64,000 bases of DNA from Monilinia fructicola (Eukaryota; Ascomycota; Leotiomycetes; Helotiales; Sclerotiniaceae). The translations under genes were made by a program, and so were the position numbers. This document shows, piece by piece, positions 36,016 through 48,131 of this stretch. The stretch is taken from NCBI GenBank assembly GCA_008692225.1, contig VICG01000002.1, forward strand, positions 1,008,001 to 1,072,000, in the 5' to 3' direction. Numbering within the stretch: position 1 is the first letter of the stretch; each line of letters opens with the position of its first letter. The notes beneath the pieces are model-generated. The model did not search any database. It had not been told where the DNA came from and saw only the letters and a list, made by a program, of their open reading frames with translations.

Positions 36016-37621
36016 ATGCGCCGAGCAACACAGCTGTTACCGCGGAGTATACCACAAACAACATGCACGCCAGTTTCATTCAAAGGGACTTTTCGCAGTA
36101 GAGCTTCGCCGCAACTTTCTATAGGATGTACTGCTCCCTCATGTCTTCGCACATTTTCTTCGGCGAATATCTGGAGGAAGGAGAAGACGTACACAGATAA
36201 GGCCAAGGAATTGACTCGAAAGGGAATAGACAAGGAAGAAGATTGGTTCAACAATCAACTCGATGATGCAATTGGAGATCATAAGGAAATACAAGCGAGA
36301 ACACCATGGCACAGAGGGGGCTCTGATAAACCTCCTGTGAAGAGAAATAGGAGTGCTGGGGCTATGACAAAAGGTTTCGTGGTTTGACTCTCATACTTCT
36401 CCGAACAACATATCTAATAGCAATGCCACAGGCAAACTCCTGACCACCCCTTCAAGACTCTTAAAACTTATTCTTCCTCTGACTACGCTGGACAAGAACT
36501 CCGATCGTAAAGATATTGAGCCATTGGCTCTCCTCGTCCACCCGCAACAGCCTCTCTCCTACCTGGAACGCCTCATACAGTCCGAATTGCCCATGATAAC
36601 AGCGAAAGATGGACATACCGAAAAAGTACCCGAGGTGCACTTCCGCGCAGAGGATTCCGCGCAAGATGAGATCAAAGCAGATACCAGGCAAGACGACATG
36701 GACGAAGACGCAGAAGAAGGAACGGACGAACAGATGGTCGATGGAAAAGTTATGAAACTTGGGAAAATTAACGGCTCGAAGGATAAAAAGGTTTCCAGCC
36801 AAGAGAAAGAACAATTACAAAATCAACTAAGGGGAGGTCCAGGAGAAGGTGGCGTGGAAAGTTACTCGGGACGGGGACGTGAACAATCTTCGGAAGGGGA
36901 AGTGAAATTCGTGCGCTGGTCTTCGTCGACGGAGATCGGAGATTTCATTCGTGATGCTGCTCGGGGAAAGGAGTTTGCAGTAGAGATTGAGGGTTCATCT
37001 CGCGAGATTAGAGTCGGGGTTCCGTCATTCAATGACCGTACTCATTACCTGCGAGTGCGTCTGCGGAAGACGAGCAGAAAGCTGGCGGACTATGCGAAGG
37101 TCAAGAAGGAGTGCGATGAGCTTGCGCATCGAGGAGCGCGACACATTGCTATGGGTGGGTTTGGTGTGCTGGTTAGTTGGTGGGCGGCGATTTACTATTT
37201 TACGTTCCAGACTTCTTATGGGTGGGATACCATGGAGCCTGTTACTTATCTAGCGGGTTTATCGACGATTATTCTAGGTTATCTATGGTTCCTCTACCAT
37301 AATCGCGAAGTTTCTTATAGGGCTGCGCTTAATTTGACGGTTTCAAGGAGGCAGAGTACTTTGTATCAAGCAAAGGGGTTCGATGTGCAAAAATGGGAGG
37401 CATTGATTGAAGAGGCAAATGCGTTGAGGAAGGAGGTTAAGATCATTGCTGATGAGTATGATGTGGAATGGGACGAGAAGGCTGATGAGGGGAGTGAAGA
37501 GGTACATGATGCTTTGAAAGCTGAGAGGAGAAAGACTAAGAGAAAGGAGAAAGAGGATGAGGGAGAGGAGCCGGAGCCCGAAGAGGATGACAAGGATAAA
37601 GGGAAGGGGAAAGACGATTGA
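36016..37621 (+). CDS. Mitochondrial calcium uniporter (MCU)
   Basis: Two exons, 36016-36373 and 36432-37621, with a 58-nt phase-1 intron; product 515 aa. The Arg-rich, acid-free N-terminus is a mitochondrial presequence. After a variable acidic region ([14 protein letters not shown]) the MCU domain contains a coiled-coil segment ([16 protein letters not shown]), a first membrane span (about residues 357-378), the selectivity-filter loop [10 protein letters not shown] (about 384; canonical W-D-x-x-E-P), and a second span ([12 protein letters not shown]). A long charged tail ([18 protein letters not shown]) follows. Family role: inner-membrane Ca2+ channel subunit; many ascomycetes keep MCU without EMRE. 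The filter residues are intact. Confidence 0.95.
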
Positions 37622-39229
37622 ATATGTATACCAGGGGATGGGATAGAGGTGCCATTCGGTATCTATACGTACAAGATGGCTCAACACATAGCATGTTAGA
37701 AGATTTGATTTTTATACCAAAGCATAGCGTTAGGAAATAGATAGAAACCAGACAATAAATGTTCACATTACAGCATCATGTAACACTCTCCTACTACCCA
37801 TCCAGCCATTCCGTCCATCCAATAAACACCCTCACAACCACTCACCTCCCAGCATCCAACACCTTCTCAAAGCCTTACCCAAAACTTCTCAAAAGAAGAT
37901 ATGTCATAAAAGCTCAGCAAACCCAGGCATCACCACAATCCGCCTCAGTCCAATACAAACCCACTTCATAATCAAAATTACAAAATAGATCCGCACGCCT
38001 CACCCAATCTATATTCAATCTAGCATGCAAATATGACCGACTAGCCAGTTGATGAATGGTATCAAGCGGTTGATTTAATCATGCGAAAAGTGTGAGGAGC
38101 AAAGTTTGGGCGTCCCTCAAGTTTATATGAAGATTCTGCGAGGGTCTGTGCGGAGGATGGGAAGCTAGGCTGTTGCGGGTTAGGGTGTGATGGAAGCACT
38201 AGCGGTGATTACTAAGCGGGGGGGTTATCTTGCTCGAAATTTTTTTTTTTACAAGAGGGACATGCTTTCCTGACAATGCTCATCTTTTTACGTCTTTGCG
38301 ATGGATGGGGGAAGGTTGAAGATTTCATGGTGTGCTGATGACTGTGTTGTTGTTTGATGGATATTCATCTCATCATCACGTCGCGCCATACATCCCTCAT
38401 CATCAATCTACCAGATATTCCCGATGCTTCATGCCATCCATCCATCCAGGTTTGTAACCCCCCACCCCCATTTCTTCCCTGGTCTTCTCGTCCGCGCTTT
38501 CTCGCGACCAAATTTGCACATCACAGCAAACAAATGTACAAACAAACCACATATTGCCTACCTCCTGCGCCTCTTAATGGACTTGAGCGTCACTTATTTC
38601 AAATATCGTTCGTGGGATATAGAACCAACGGCCTAGACAGCCAGTCCAATCCACCCTGCTGGCGTCGATTAGTGCGCTAGGAGGACTAATCGTGACAAAC
38701 ATTTATGTTTACAGAGTTTTACTTTTTTTTCTTTCTTTTTCTTTCATTTCTCTTTTTCAGAGGAGTGGTTTATGGGAAAATTGAGAGGCTTTTGATTGTA
38801 GATAGAAAATTCAACATGACTACATTATCTACGTGCAATTTGTGTTTCTTTTCAACGATGATCGTGATGTGACTGACTTGTGGATGGTGGATTTATTTTT
38901 TCTGTTATTCTACCAGTATTGAAGAGCATCTCTGGAGACCAAGAACGTTGGCAGACGAGCTGCGATCTATATGTCTGGTTGAATGAGTATGCTTCCAGTC
39001 AATTCACTTCTCATCTCAAAATCATTCCTGATGGCTTCACGTTCTCCCACCAATTCTCGTAAACATAATGGCCCGACAATCATTGCAGGTATCACTGACA
39101 AGAATAGATTTCAATAAGCTTGTGAAATCATTTGTGTTGTCTTTCAAGATGCTTGTTCCTGCGGCCGATAATGTGTATTACCGCTGCGAGACCGACCCCA
39201 AACGCCAATTGTATGTGCATGTTGTATCA
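37622..39229. other. Convergent intergenic region
   Basis: Between the 3' ends of MCU and TAF9. Contains a T run near 38239 and a T/C tract near 38724-38757; the 38354-38680 frame is compositional. No gene supported. Confidence 0.6.
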
Positions 39230-40024
39230 TTACTCCTCCTTATCCATGTCCTCATCCATATCTCCACCAGTGCCAAATAAGTCATTCATATCACCCGCAC
39301 CCTCCTCGTCGCCTTCGAGATTCTCCTCTTCCGCAGCTATGATGCCCTCCATACTTTCTCCGACCGGCTCCTCTTCTTCTTCTTCATCGTCCTCCACCCA
39401 CTCATCCTTCAAACCCCATGGCACACCCGTAAGAACAAATCTCTCCGCCGGTAACCTCACCCCCCACTCATTTTGTAGAACTCTTGGTAGTGCTATTTTG
39501 TTCCTCGCCTGTGCCGTTTCTAACAGGAACTCCTTGCTCAATCCACCACCGGTGCCTGCACCAAATTGATACTGCAATCGGCTCTGAATGGCCAACTGCA
39601 CCGCATTTGCGCTAACCTGCCCATCTGCATCTCTGAATCCCCCACCAGGAGGCGCGTCGCGTGCGCGAGTTTGTTGAGATACGTAAGCGTCGGAGGAAAG
39701 ATGCAATGCATCGGAGAGAATAGAAGAGGAGTGTCGATATGCGAAATCGAGAAGTTGGAGGGGAACGCGTTCTTGGTACGCGGCGACGCCGAGGGAGGAA
39801 AGAAGCATGTGAATGAGGCGAGCATCGCGGGGCCGTTTGGACAGGCCATTGTCTTGGAGGGATGTGAGAGGAACGCTGGGGTTCACGACGGGGGGTGAGG
39901 GAGAGCCGGAAGCAGGTGCTTCGGATTGTACGGCGGGCGCAGCCGTAGGTTGGCTTGGGGGGGACGAAGTATGGCCATTTTGGCCATTTGTTTGAGGAAC
40001 TGAGTCGCCATTCACATCACTCAT
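39230..40024 (-). CDS. TAF9: TFIID/SAGA subunit TAF9
   Basis: A single exon of 264 aa. Residues about 64-155 form the TAF9 histone fold: RPRDARLIHMLLSSLGVAAY, then RVPLQLLDFAYRHSSSILSD and AIQSRLQYQF, with the extended KEFLLETAQARNKIALPRV block. The N-terminal 60 residues are Ser/Pro/Ala-rich and disordered; the tail is strongly acidic (EDDEEEEEEP; MDEDMDKEE). Family role: histone-fold partner of TAF6 in TFIID and SAGA, nuclear. Divergent from HIS4, with which it shares a 714-bp promoter region. Confidence 0.94.
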   Translation of the reverse strand: MSDVNGDSVPQTNGQNGHTSSPPSQPTAAPAVQSEAPASGSPSPPVVNPSVPLTSLQDNGLSKRPRDARLIHMLLSSLGVAAYQERVPLQLLDFAYRHSSSILSDALHLSSDAYVSQQTRARDAPPGGGFRDADGQVSANAVQLAIQSRLQYQFGAGTGGGLSKEFLLETAQARNKIALPRVLQNEWGVRLPAERFVLTGVPWGLKDEWVEDDEEEEEEPVGESMEGIIAAEEENLEGDEEGAGDMNDLFGTGGDMDEDMDKEE

Positions 40025-40674
40025 GATGTAGATGGAATTATCGATTCAATCCGTCGTCGAACAATTTCTCTCTTTTTTTAATTTCCGAATAATCTCCTCT
40101 TCAATAAATTTTCTGGTGTCTACGGTTTGCAGGTGTGTTGTATCAACCCTCTCTTGAAATTAGTCGCGACCGCGTATTATTGAACGAGAAATGTGCAGGT
40201 CTTTGTCGCCAAGTTAGGTTTGTATCATATGTGCGCCTTGGATCTCTCTGATACTGAGCATGTCAGCCGTTGATAAATCAACTATTATTGATGATTGCAG
40301 ATGTTTGTATGGCAACGTGATGATTGTATCTGCACCCAACACTTCTACTCCGTAGTCCAAATGTCTCCAGCTGTCTATGATACCAGCGAATAAATGGATC
40401 GAGTCTACACGTAAATTACTTTCTATTTCTAGTATTCCCGTCTGTACAACTACGGAGTACATCAAATAATGAAAGGCAGCTGCGTTGGAAAAAGCACAGA
40501 CCACACCTTAAATTTATCTGATTTTATTCTATTTTATTTTATTTTATCCCATCCCATCCCATCCATGGCATGGCATGGATCAATTCATTCTACTCCGTAC
40601 TCCGTACATCTGCGTATGATCCGATTGCCCCTCCATTACATAACATGTTATTTATCGGATCGAACTTTTCTTGT

Positions 40675-40681
40675 TGACTCA
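40675..40681 (+). promoter_or_regulatory. TGACTCA box (Gcn4/CpcA-type) before HIS4
   Basis: A perfect TGACTCA heptamer 58 bp upstream of the HIS4 ATG. This is the known core site for the bZIP regulator of cross-pathway amino-acid control (Gcn4/Cpc1/CpcA), fitting a histidine gene. It may be within the transcribed leader, which would make it less certain to act. Confidence 0.6.
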
Positions 40682-40738
40682 TTACTCACTTCTGCTCTTG
40701 ATTGTTTTTACAACCTCACAAAGATATTGGTATTCAAG

Positions 40739-43414
40739 ATGGATACCACTACATCACTTCCTCTCCTTCCTAGTGTTGACCTTGGTAATGGTCCTGCAGA
40801 GTCGAAAGTCGGACTCACAAGAAATCAATTATCCTATGTTGGTTGCGTCTACTTCAGGGTGGACAATGACACCGTCGATATCCTCCTAGGATTCTTACAA
40901 AGACACATTGGCATTGAGACTTATGTTGATGTATCCGCCATTGAATCTACAGACGACATCGTAACGATTTTAGATGCGGGAGCCCGCACAGTATTTGTCA
41001 AGCCATCCCAGCTTCCACATTTGGAAAAGCATACAGACCGTGTTCTCCCAATCATTCCACAACCGCAGACAGATGTCGAATTTCCCAATGGAGGATTACT
41101 TAGTTTTGTGGATGAGGCATACACTCGATCCCTGTTGGAAGAATTTCAGAGCAAGAAAATATCACCAATATTCCTTCTACCAACCCCCGAAAGCGACTTC
41201 GAACTACTCGTTAAAGTTGCGAAAGAATTCTCTGCAATCCCTATCATACCTGCAACACAACTCAGCGTCGAAGAGGCTTCGGAAGGCCAAGTCTCACTTC
41301 CACAATTGATCGCGGATTCATGGGTTTCGGACAGGGCAGACAAGTTGATTCCTACTGTGGTTACAGATCAGAGAGGTGTGGCTTTAGGACTGGTCTACAG
41401 TAGTCAAGAGAGCTTGAAGGAGTCATTGAAAACTGGGACCGGGGTATATCAAAGTAGAAAACGTGGGTTGTGGTACAAAGGAGCAACATCTGGAGACACA
41501 CAAGAACTCGTCAGAGTATCCTTGGACTGTGATCAAGACTGTTTAAAATTTGTGGTCAAGCAACAAGGGCGTGGATTCTGTCACCTACCACAGTCAACCT
41601 GTTTTGGTGAATACAAGGGGATTTCCAAGCTTGAGAAAACTCTTATTTCTAGGAAGGCTTCAGCACCTGAGGGCTCCTATACAGCACGTCTCTTCTCCGA
41701 TGAAAAGTTGTTACGGGCCAAGATTATGGAGGAAGCAGAGGAACTTTGCGATGCCAAAGAAAAAAAAGATATTGCCTTTGAGGCAGCAGATCTCATTTAT
41801 TTTGCTTTGACCAAGGCCGTTTCTGCAGGAGTTAGCCTGGCAGACATTGAACGTAACCTTGATGCCAAGAGTGTGAAGGTTAAGCGAAGACAAGGTGATG
41901 CTAAGGGGCAGTGGGCTGCAAAGGAGGGAATTGCCACTCCATCCACTGCAAACACCGAGAGCATTAAGGAGGTCGTCAAGGAAGCAGCTTCTGTGCCAAA
42001 ATCCGCGGATGACAAAGCCGGACTTGAAAATGGACGCATCACGATGAGACGATACAACGCTGCAACAACATCAGAAGCCGATCTCAAGGATATCTTGCAA
42101 AGACCTTCCCAAAAGTCTACTGATATGATCATGGGAATTATCAACCCAATCATCAAGGAAGTGCGAGAGGGGGGTGATAAAGCATTACTCGGATATACTC
42201 ACAAATTTGAAAAAAGCAACTTCTCTTACCTCTCCCGTCCTCAAAGCTCCATTCCCACAATCACTCATGGACCTTCCAGCAGAAACCATCGAGGCGATCG
42301 ACATCTCTTTCGAGAACATTCGAAAATTCCACGCAGCACAAAAGGAGGACACATTGCAAGTCGAGACGATGCCAGGCATAGTATGCAGCAGATTCTCAAG
42401 ACCAATTGAGCGAGTGGGATTGTACATTCCCGGAGGTACCGCTGTACTTCCAAGTACAGCCCTAATGCTGGGTGTCCCGGCCATGGTAGCCGGTTGTAAA
42501 AAGATCGTACTCGCATCGCCTCCTCGAGCTGATGGCAGAATTACTCCTGAAATTGTCTATGTTGCCCACAAAGTTGGCGCCGAGAGTATTGTACTTGCTG
42601 GTGGTGCTCAAGCTGTTGCTGCTATGGCATATGGCACTGAAAGTGTCACTAAAGTCGACAAGATTCTTGGTCCGGGCAATCAATTCGTTACAGCGGCAAA
42701 GATGTACGTCAGTAATGATACCAATGCTGGCGTAGGTATTGATATGCCAGCTGGCCCATCTGAGGTACTAGTAATTGCAGACAAACATGCCAACCCGGCA
42801 TTTGTTGCATCTGACTTGTTATCTCAGGCGGAGCATGGCGTTGATAGTCAGGTTATTCTGATTGCTATTGATCTCTCCGAGAAAGAACTGCAAGCCATTG
42901 AGGATGAGCTCCATGCGCAAGCTATGGCATTACCTAGAGTAGACATCGTTCGTGGTGCCATTGCGCACTCGATAACTCTCGTTGTTAAAGATGTTGAGGA
43001 GGCAATGAAGCTTAGCAATGATTATGCACCAGAGCATCTCATTCTGCAACTCAAGGATGCTGCAAGTGTTGTAGATTTGGTCGAAAATGCGGGTAGTGTT
43101 TTCATTGGTGAATGGACACCAGAGAGTGTTGGTGATTATTCTGCCGGTGTCAACCACTCCTTACGTAAGTTTATCTCCTACAAAATCTGATAGCCATGCT
43201 GACTATTTGACTAGCTACCTATGGATTTGCAAAGCAATACTCCGGTGTAAACCTTGGATCGTACCTGAAGCACATCACAAGCTCACAACTGACAGCTCAG
43301 GGTTTGAGAAATGTGGGTGGCGCAGTGATGCAATTGGCGAAGGTTGAAGAGTTGGAAGCTCATAGAAGAGCTGTTGGAATAAGACTGAAGTATATGGATG
43401 AAAGGAACTTATAA
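40739..43414 (+). CDS. HIS4: Trifunctional histidine biosynthesis protein His4 (frame broken once)
   Basis: Start ATG 40739; last intron 43165-43214 (50 nt); stop 43412-43414; about 874 aa if one frame break is corrected. Domains in order: phosphoribosyl-AMP cyclohydrolase (DCDQDC near residue 264, then GFCHLPQSTCF), phosphoribosyl-ATP pyrophosphohydrolase (KIMEEAEELCDA, EAADLIYFAL), and histidinol dehydrogenase (RVGLYIPGGTAVLPSTALML, KILGPGNQFVTAAKMYV, GIDMPAGPSEVLVIAD, SQAEHGVDSQV, APEHLIL). It catalyses pathway steps 2, 3, 9 and 10, in the cytosol. At 42210-42215 a run of six A shifts the frame by one inside the conserved HDH start (...GYTHKFEK / ATSLTSP...); five A would keep it open. Sequencing error or a genuine lesion. 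Confidence 0.93.
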
Positions 43415-43678
43415 TGCCATGTATTCAGTAGGTAGATAGACGAATTTGAAAAGGTACCCCGTACGCTCTTGGTTCGCTGGCCGTAATTGCTAATTCACGT
43501 AATACGCGATGAATTTACTGCCGTACACATTTGCGACTGCAATCACTCACCTTAAATATTCCTCTGTCGGCCACAAGACTCCATTTCTATACATCCAACA
43601 ACACACATTCTATCAGTACCCACCCTCATTCACGTTAGTAACTACCCGAATCAAATCAGAACAGCCATCAATATCAAA

Positions 43679-44873
43679 ATGATCAAGAAGCGCGATGACA
43701 ACTTGGTCGCCACTGCGGTTGTGATACCCCAAACTTCTGATCACAGCATTAATCCCAACAAGACGTCCAACCAGGTCACATTTGATACACCAGTTACTTC
43801 ATTGATCGTGGACAAAGAGGAAATAGATCTACATGGCTCTAATCCCCCATACCCCACGGGTGGCGAACTCGATGCGAAACCGGATGATACTAGAATGCTG
43901 GCAACATCTGATCTAACGAGGCATTACTTTTCTGAGGGTAGAAGGGAACAGAAGGGAGTCGATTTATGTGGCGGTCTTACTCCACCTTGTGCAAACGTTC
44001 AGAGTCGTGAAACATCAGCAGCGCGTGAGGATAGAGAGGAAGTGAAAAGTGAAGAGGTGGATGATTCACATCATGCCATTCCCCTGCGTCCAATGGGCTC
44101 CGCGGCAAACGGCGAGCAGGATAGCTACGGAGCCTCCACATCCTCTAGCACATCACCCCATGCATCGGGCATGCATTTCGCCCCTGCCCCTTCGTCCGCA
44201 AACGACGACAAAGCCAACGACATGAAAGAAGCTCTCATCCACCTCCTCATCAACAGCCTCCCCCCGCCCCGCATCCACCACACCTTCGCCACCCCTCCCC
44301 AAAGAAACAATCCCACCCCATCGCCCCGCCTCGCCCCGCAGCAATCCCCCCCTCCCATCCCCCCGCACGCTCGACCCCCATCACGCTCCCCGTCCCCCAC
44401 CCCTCACATCCCCCCCTCCCCCCAACACCCCCAAACACGAAATCTTCCTGCACACGCTCCCGCCCCGGACCGCCTCGGTGCCGCACGTCCGCGCCTGGAT
44501 CGCAAGCTGGTTCCTCGGACGCGATCTCGCGCTCGCGCTCGCGCCCCCGCGCCACCGCCACGGCCGCGACATCGACATCGACATTGATCCCGCCATGCAA
44601 CAATACGTCGCGTGCATCTCATGGAGCGGCCACGACGTGCACGACGCGCGCACTCGCAGCCTGGAGCGCGACCTGCGGGGCTGGATGCTAGACGGCTATG
44701 CGCGGGCGATCGCGCGGGATATCGCGAGGGCGGTGGAGATGGCGCGGGCGAGGGAGCGGGCGCGGTTGGCGCGGCGCGGCGCGGATTTCCTGTGGGGCGC
44801 GGCGCTTGTGGCGGTGCTGGGGCTGCTGTGCTTGCTGCTTTGGCCGTGTTCGTGTGGGGGGTTGCGGGCGTAG
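43679..44873 (+). CDS. Pro-rich C-tail-anchored membrane protein (one frame break)
   Basis: An ATG at 43679 opens a polar, disordered region to about residue 180, followed by a proline-rich stretch. The conserved-looking C-terminal part (HVRAWIASWFLGRD; MQQYVACISWSGHD; ERDLRGWMLDGYARAIARDI) continues in the next frame and ends in one membrane span (FLWGAALVAVLGLLCLLL) at 44873. Both frames are open through C-rich DNA at 44226-44440 with no plausible GT-AG intron, so a one-base over-call in a C run is likely. The 3' half is strikingly GC-rich. The architecture suggests a tail-anchored protein; family not recognised. Confidence 0.55.
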
Positions 44874-45525
44874 GTACGGATCGTATGGGGCTTTGGGGGT
44901 GGAGGGGTGGGAAGCGGGGGCTGGACGGTTTGGGGGGGCTTTTACTTTTCGGTTGTGCAACAGTGAGGATTGCTGGGTGAATGCAGGGAATGAGGACTCT
45001 TCGCTGTGAGCATATAGGTGCCTCTTTTGAGAGGATAATCTATCCAGAGGGTCTAGGAGCTCAAACTGCAGTGCAGGAAGGAGAGGTTTCCAATGAGTAA
45101 ACTTGTGAAGAATGTTTAGATGGTGCATCAGCGGTGGTGGGAAGGATTGGGATTTTGATTGTGGATTTCCTGAGGAGCACGCACGGTGCATTTCATTGCT
45201 AGAGTATGAATTTTTGTGCTCTGGATCTGGATCTAGAACGAGAACCGGACGCAGATAAGCTGGGAAGACCGCGATTAATTCATGAGAGTTGAATGGACAA
45301 AGGAATTTAATATCTCCATGAAACGCCGCTGATATCGGCAGTCCTGACTTATATAGGTAATTTTACATATCTACAAATGTTGAGATGAACCTTTCCCTTT
45401 GACTCTACTTTCTAACCGAGTATTGAAACTCAACATTGACACCCAAGATCCGTAAGCCACCCATTCATCACATCGTTACATCATTAAAACATAGAATTAC
45501 ATACCCAGCCCATACCATTGCGACA
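44874..45525. other. Convergent spacer
   Basis: Begins GC-rich, returning to normal composition by about 45000. No feature supported. Confidence 0.5.
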
Positions 45526-48131
45526 CTAAACCATAACACCATACCTCTCACCCTTTACCAAGGGCAGCACCTCACTCTCCAAGCCAAACCCGGCTCTCCT
45601 AATATAATCTCCCGCAATACTCGCATCTGCATGCCCCGCACCCAAAATTTTCAGCTCGCCATATCTAACTCGTAAATCCTTCAGGGGTTGAGAAAGCGAT
45701 TGCGGATTTCCAAGACAGGCCGCTTGAGACAATGTTCGCAGGGTGTTTCCCGCAGAATGATTGTGATAGGAAGAGGAGTTGGAGTCGGAGGAAGAAGAAG
45801 CTTGCGAGGAGGTGGTGCATAACAATTGCGTGAAACTGGCATCTCCTGCACTGACTCCATTTTTAACGAGAGCCCATAGGCCGAGGAATAGAAAGGGGAG
45901 AGAGAGGAATAGAGAGAGAAAATAGGGGATTATGAGGTTGAGGGGTTGCGCGAACTTGTATATGTTTTGAGTGGTGTGGATGCTGGTGTTGGCGGTGGTG
46001 GACCAGAAAGAGTAGGAGAGAGCGGTGCTCAAGGTAATGTTTTGGAGGAGGGCATTGAGAGAGTCTTGGGTGATTAGAAAAGAAGGATTGGCGGAGGATT
46101 CGGGGTTGTAGTTTAAGAAGGCGGTGTTGAGGGGAGTGTGCGAGATTATGGTACCATTGAGTGCTGAGGATGTTAATCAAATGCTTCTACTAGGGGTTCG
46201 AATTTGGGGGAGTAAGATAACTGGTAATCAGTGCATTGAAAACATACCTCCAGAAGTCCCAGCATCAACATTTCCAAAGACCTGCGTACCTCCTCCCCTT
46301 CCGTCATCGCTAGTATCAACTGTTGCCCTCTCTGGATCCACAATAAAACTTCCAGCGAGGTAGTAAAACATGGTATCAAGAATTGTCATCATATTTAAAT
46401 CACGGTAATAAGCTAAAGCTTCGGCACTCCAATCTGCGGGGGAAGCCCCATATCCGTGGTTGCCGGTGAAGCCGGGCACAATAACCGAATTGTTCTTAGT
46501 GGGAAGTGCGAGATTTATTAGCGGCGCTATGGGAGTAGTGGTTATGTTGCGTCTAAGGATATTGGATAAGTAGGTGTTGTTTACGGTGTAGAGTGCACGA
46601 CCAGGGGTGCAGTAGAGATCATGCTGCATCATGGTTCTGTTTGTGGTGGTGGTTTGATTGAGAAGACCAGCATCAGCCACACTCTCTTCAGTGTCCAAGA
46701 GTGTCAAGGTGGTACTTTGCCAATGGACATTTGTGTAAGTTCCATTGTAAAGTACGCGTGGAAGTGCGGAAGTGGAAGAGAGTGCGAGGTCAGACCAGCT
46801 TCCGGAGTAAATAGTAATACCTGGAAACTTATATGAGAGGTTTCCAGAGTCACTACGTACGATTTTGGTGCTGGAAGAGTTGCATTCGAGTGCTGGTCCT
46901 TCGAATTGTATGACAAAGGAGCAGTTAACGCCACAAGGTGAGGGTTGATTAAATGCATGTCCGGTAACCATTGTTTTGAAATGCGAGGCGATGAAGTAGA
47001 TTATAATGTTTTCCTGATTCTGATCCGCTGAAAATTACTTTTAGCAACTTAAAGTGAAGAGCACTCGATAATATCGTACCTTGATGTAAATCCAGACACA
47101 GATCCATCTGCACTTACAGATATCGGCGATAATGTAGCCAAGGAATAATGGTTAGCAGCATACCCAGACCCGTTGCCCATCTAGTAGATTGCGATTAGCA
47201 GGCCAGTTATGCTCAGGATCGGCGGACCTTTAGGATTAGCTTACAAAAGATGCATTGAATGTTGGAACGACTGCTGGATTATACGATGTTCTCTGTACTG
47301 AAACAACATTGATGGCACCGGGAGGAAAGCTGACCACAACCGCCATGCTGGTCATCATTACCGATAATACGCACAAAACAGGAGTAGCTCGGATAGTCGC
47401 ACTCGTAAAAATCTGAAAAATGTTTGATTTAAGCCCGAAAAGAGCCTCGATCGTGGAAACCGTCATGGTTTGAACTCGAAGTAGACGCCAAAGATATTGA
47501 ACAAATGCTGTTGCCAATGCCGTCTTGAGAAAAAAAGAGAAGGCGTTCGCCAGGATATTAGAAGATGTAGAGATATATGTTTGAGGGGCTACTCGATCTA
47601 ATCCGTCGGCATTTTTACCCGAGATATATATGAACAACCACAGATGAAGGAGAGCCATGGCGAGGGCTACAATAAGAATGGTAAGAAGCTAAGTCACCAG
47701 GTTTTTGCAGGAAACATACCAAGCAAATAACAAGATATCATTATCGTTGGCGTTTCCCATCCGATTCCCCATTTCGAAATAATGAAATTTGGGCTTTTGG
47801 GTTCTGTCATCTGATTTTGAGAGCTAGAAGGTATGGAGCGTGTCGAACTATTTGGACTTCCACGTAGTGTATTATGATTTTGAGAGCTAGAAAAGCTAGA
47901 ATTTGACGTACTCCTTGGTGATATGGGTGATACTGTCGGGCTAGTGTTCCTAGAAGGTGCACTTACTCGGGGACTAGAAGAGATTGTAGTTGTCGGAGAA
48001 TTTGGATCCCCTATCAAAGGAGAATGGGTATTCGAATATAAGCTTGTCGGGGTGTCTGCTCTGCCTGACTGCTGAACCCAAGGCGCTGTTGGTAACGTAG
48101 GAGCAGGTTCGGGAGCATCTCTGGTTGTCAT
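45526..48131 (-). CDS. Large fungal multi-spanning membrane protein
   Basis: Five exons on the minus strand: 48131-47720, 47666-47245, 47180-47080, about 47027-46248 and 46163-45526. Introns 1, 2 and 4 (53, 64 and 84 nt) are phase-coherent; the third junction near 47030-47080 is out by one base in my model. Architecture: a Ser/Pro/Thr-rich cytoplasmic N-terminus, a membrane span after SKWGIGWETPTIMIS, two further hydrophobic spans, a long extracellular region with many N-x-S/T sites and paired Cys (QPSPCGVNCSF), and a C-terminal span (LSLFLSLPFLFLGLWALV). Proteins with this layout are widespread in Pezizomycotina, sometimes labelled formylmethionine deformylase-like without biochemical basis. 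Function unknown. Confidence 0.75.

Noticed and set aside
42150..42200. A short intron to explain the HIS4 frame change
   Set aside because: The only GT-AG pair would delete residues conserved in histidinol dehydrogenases.
44125..45009. Several long frames on both strands
   Set aside because: Stop codons are rare in GC-rich DNA; only the frame ending in the membrane span fits the gene.
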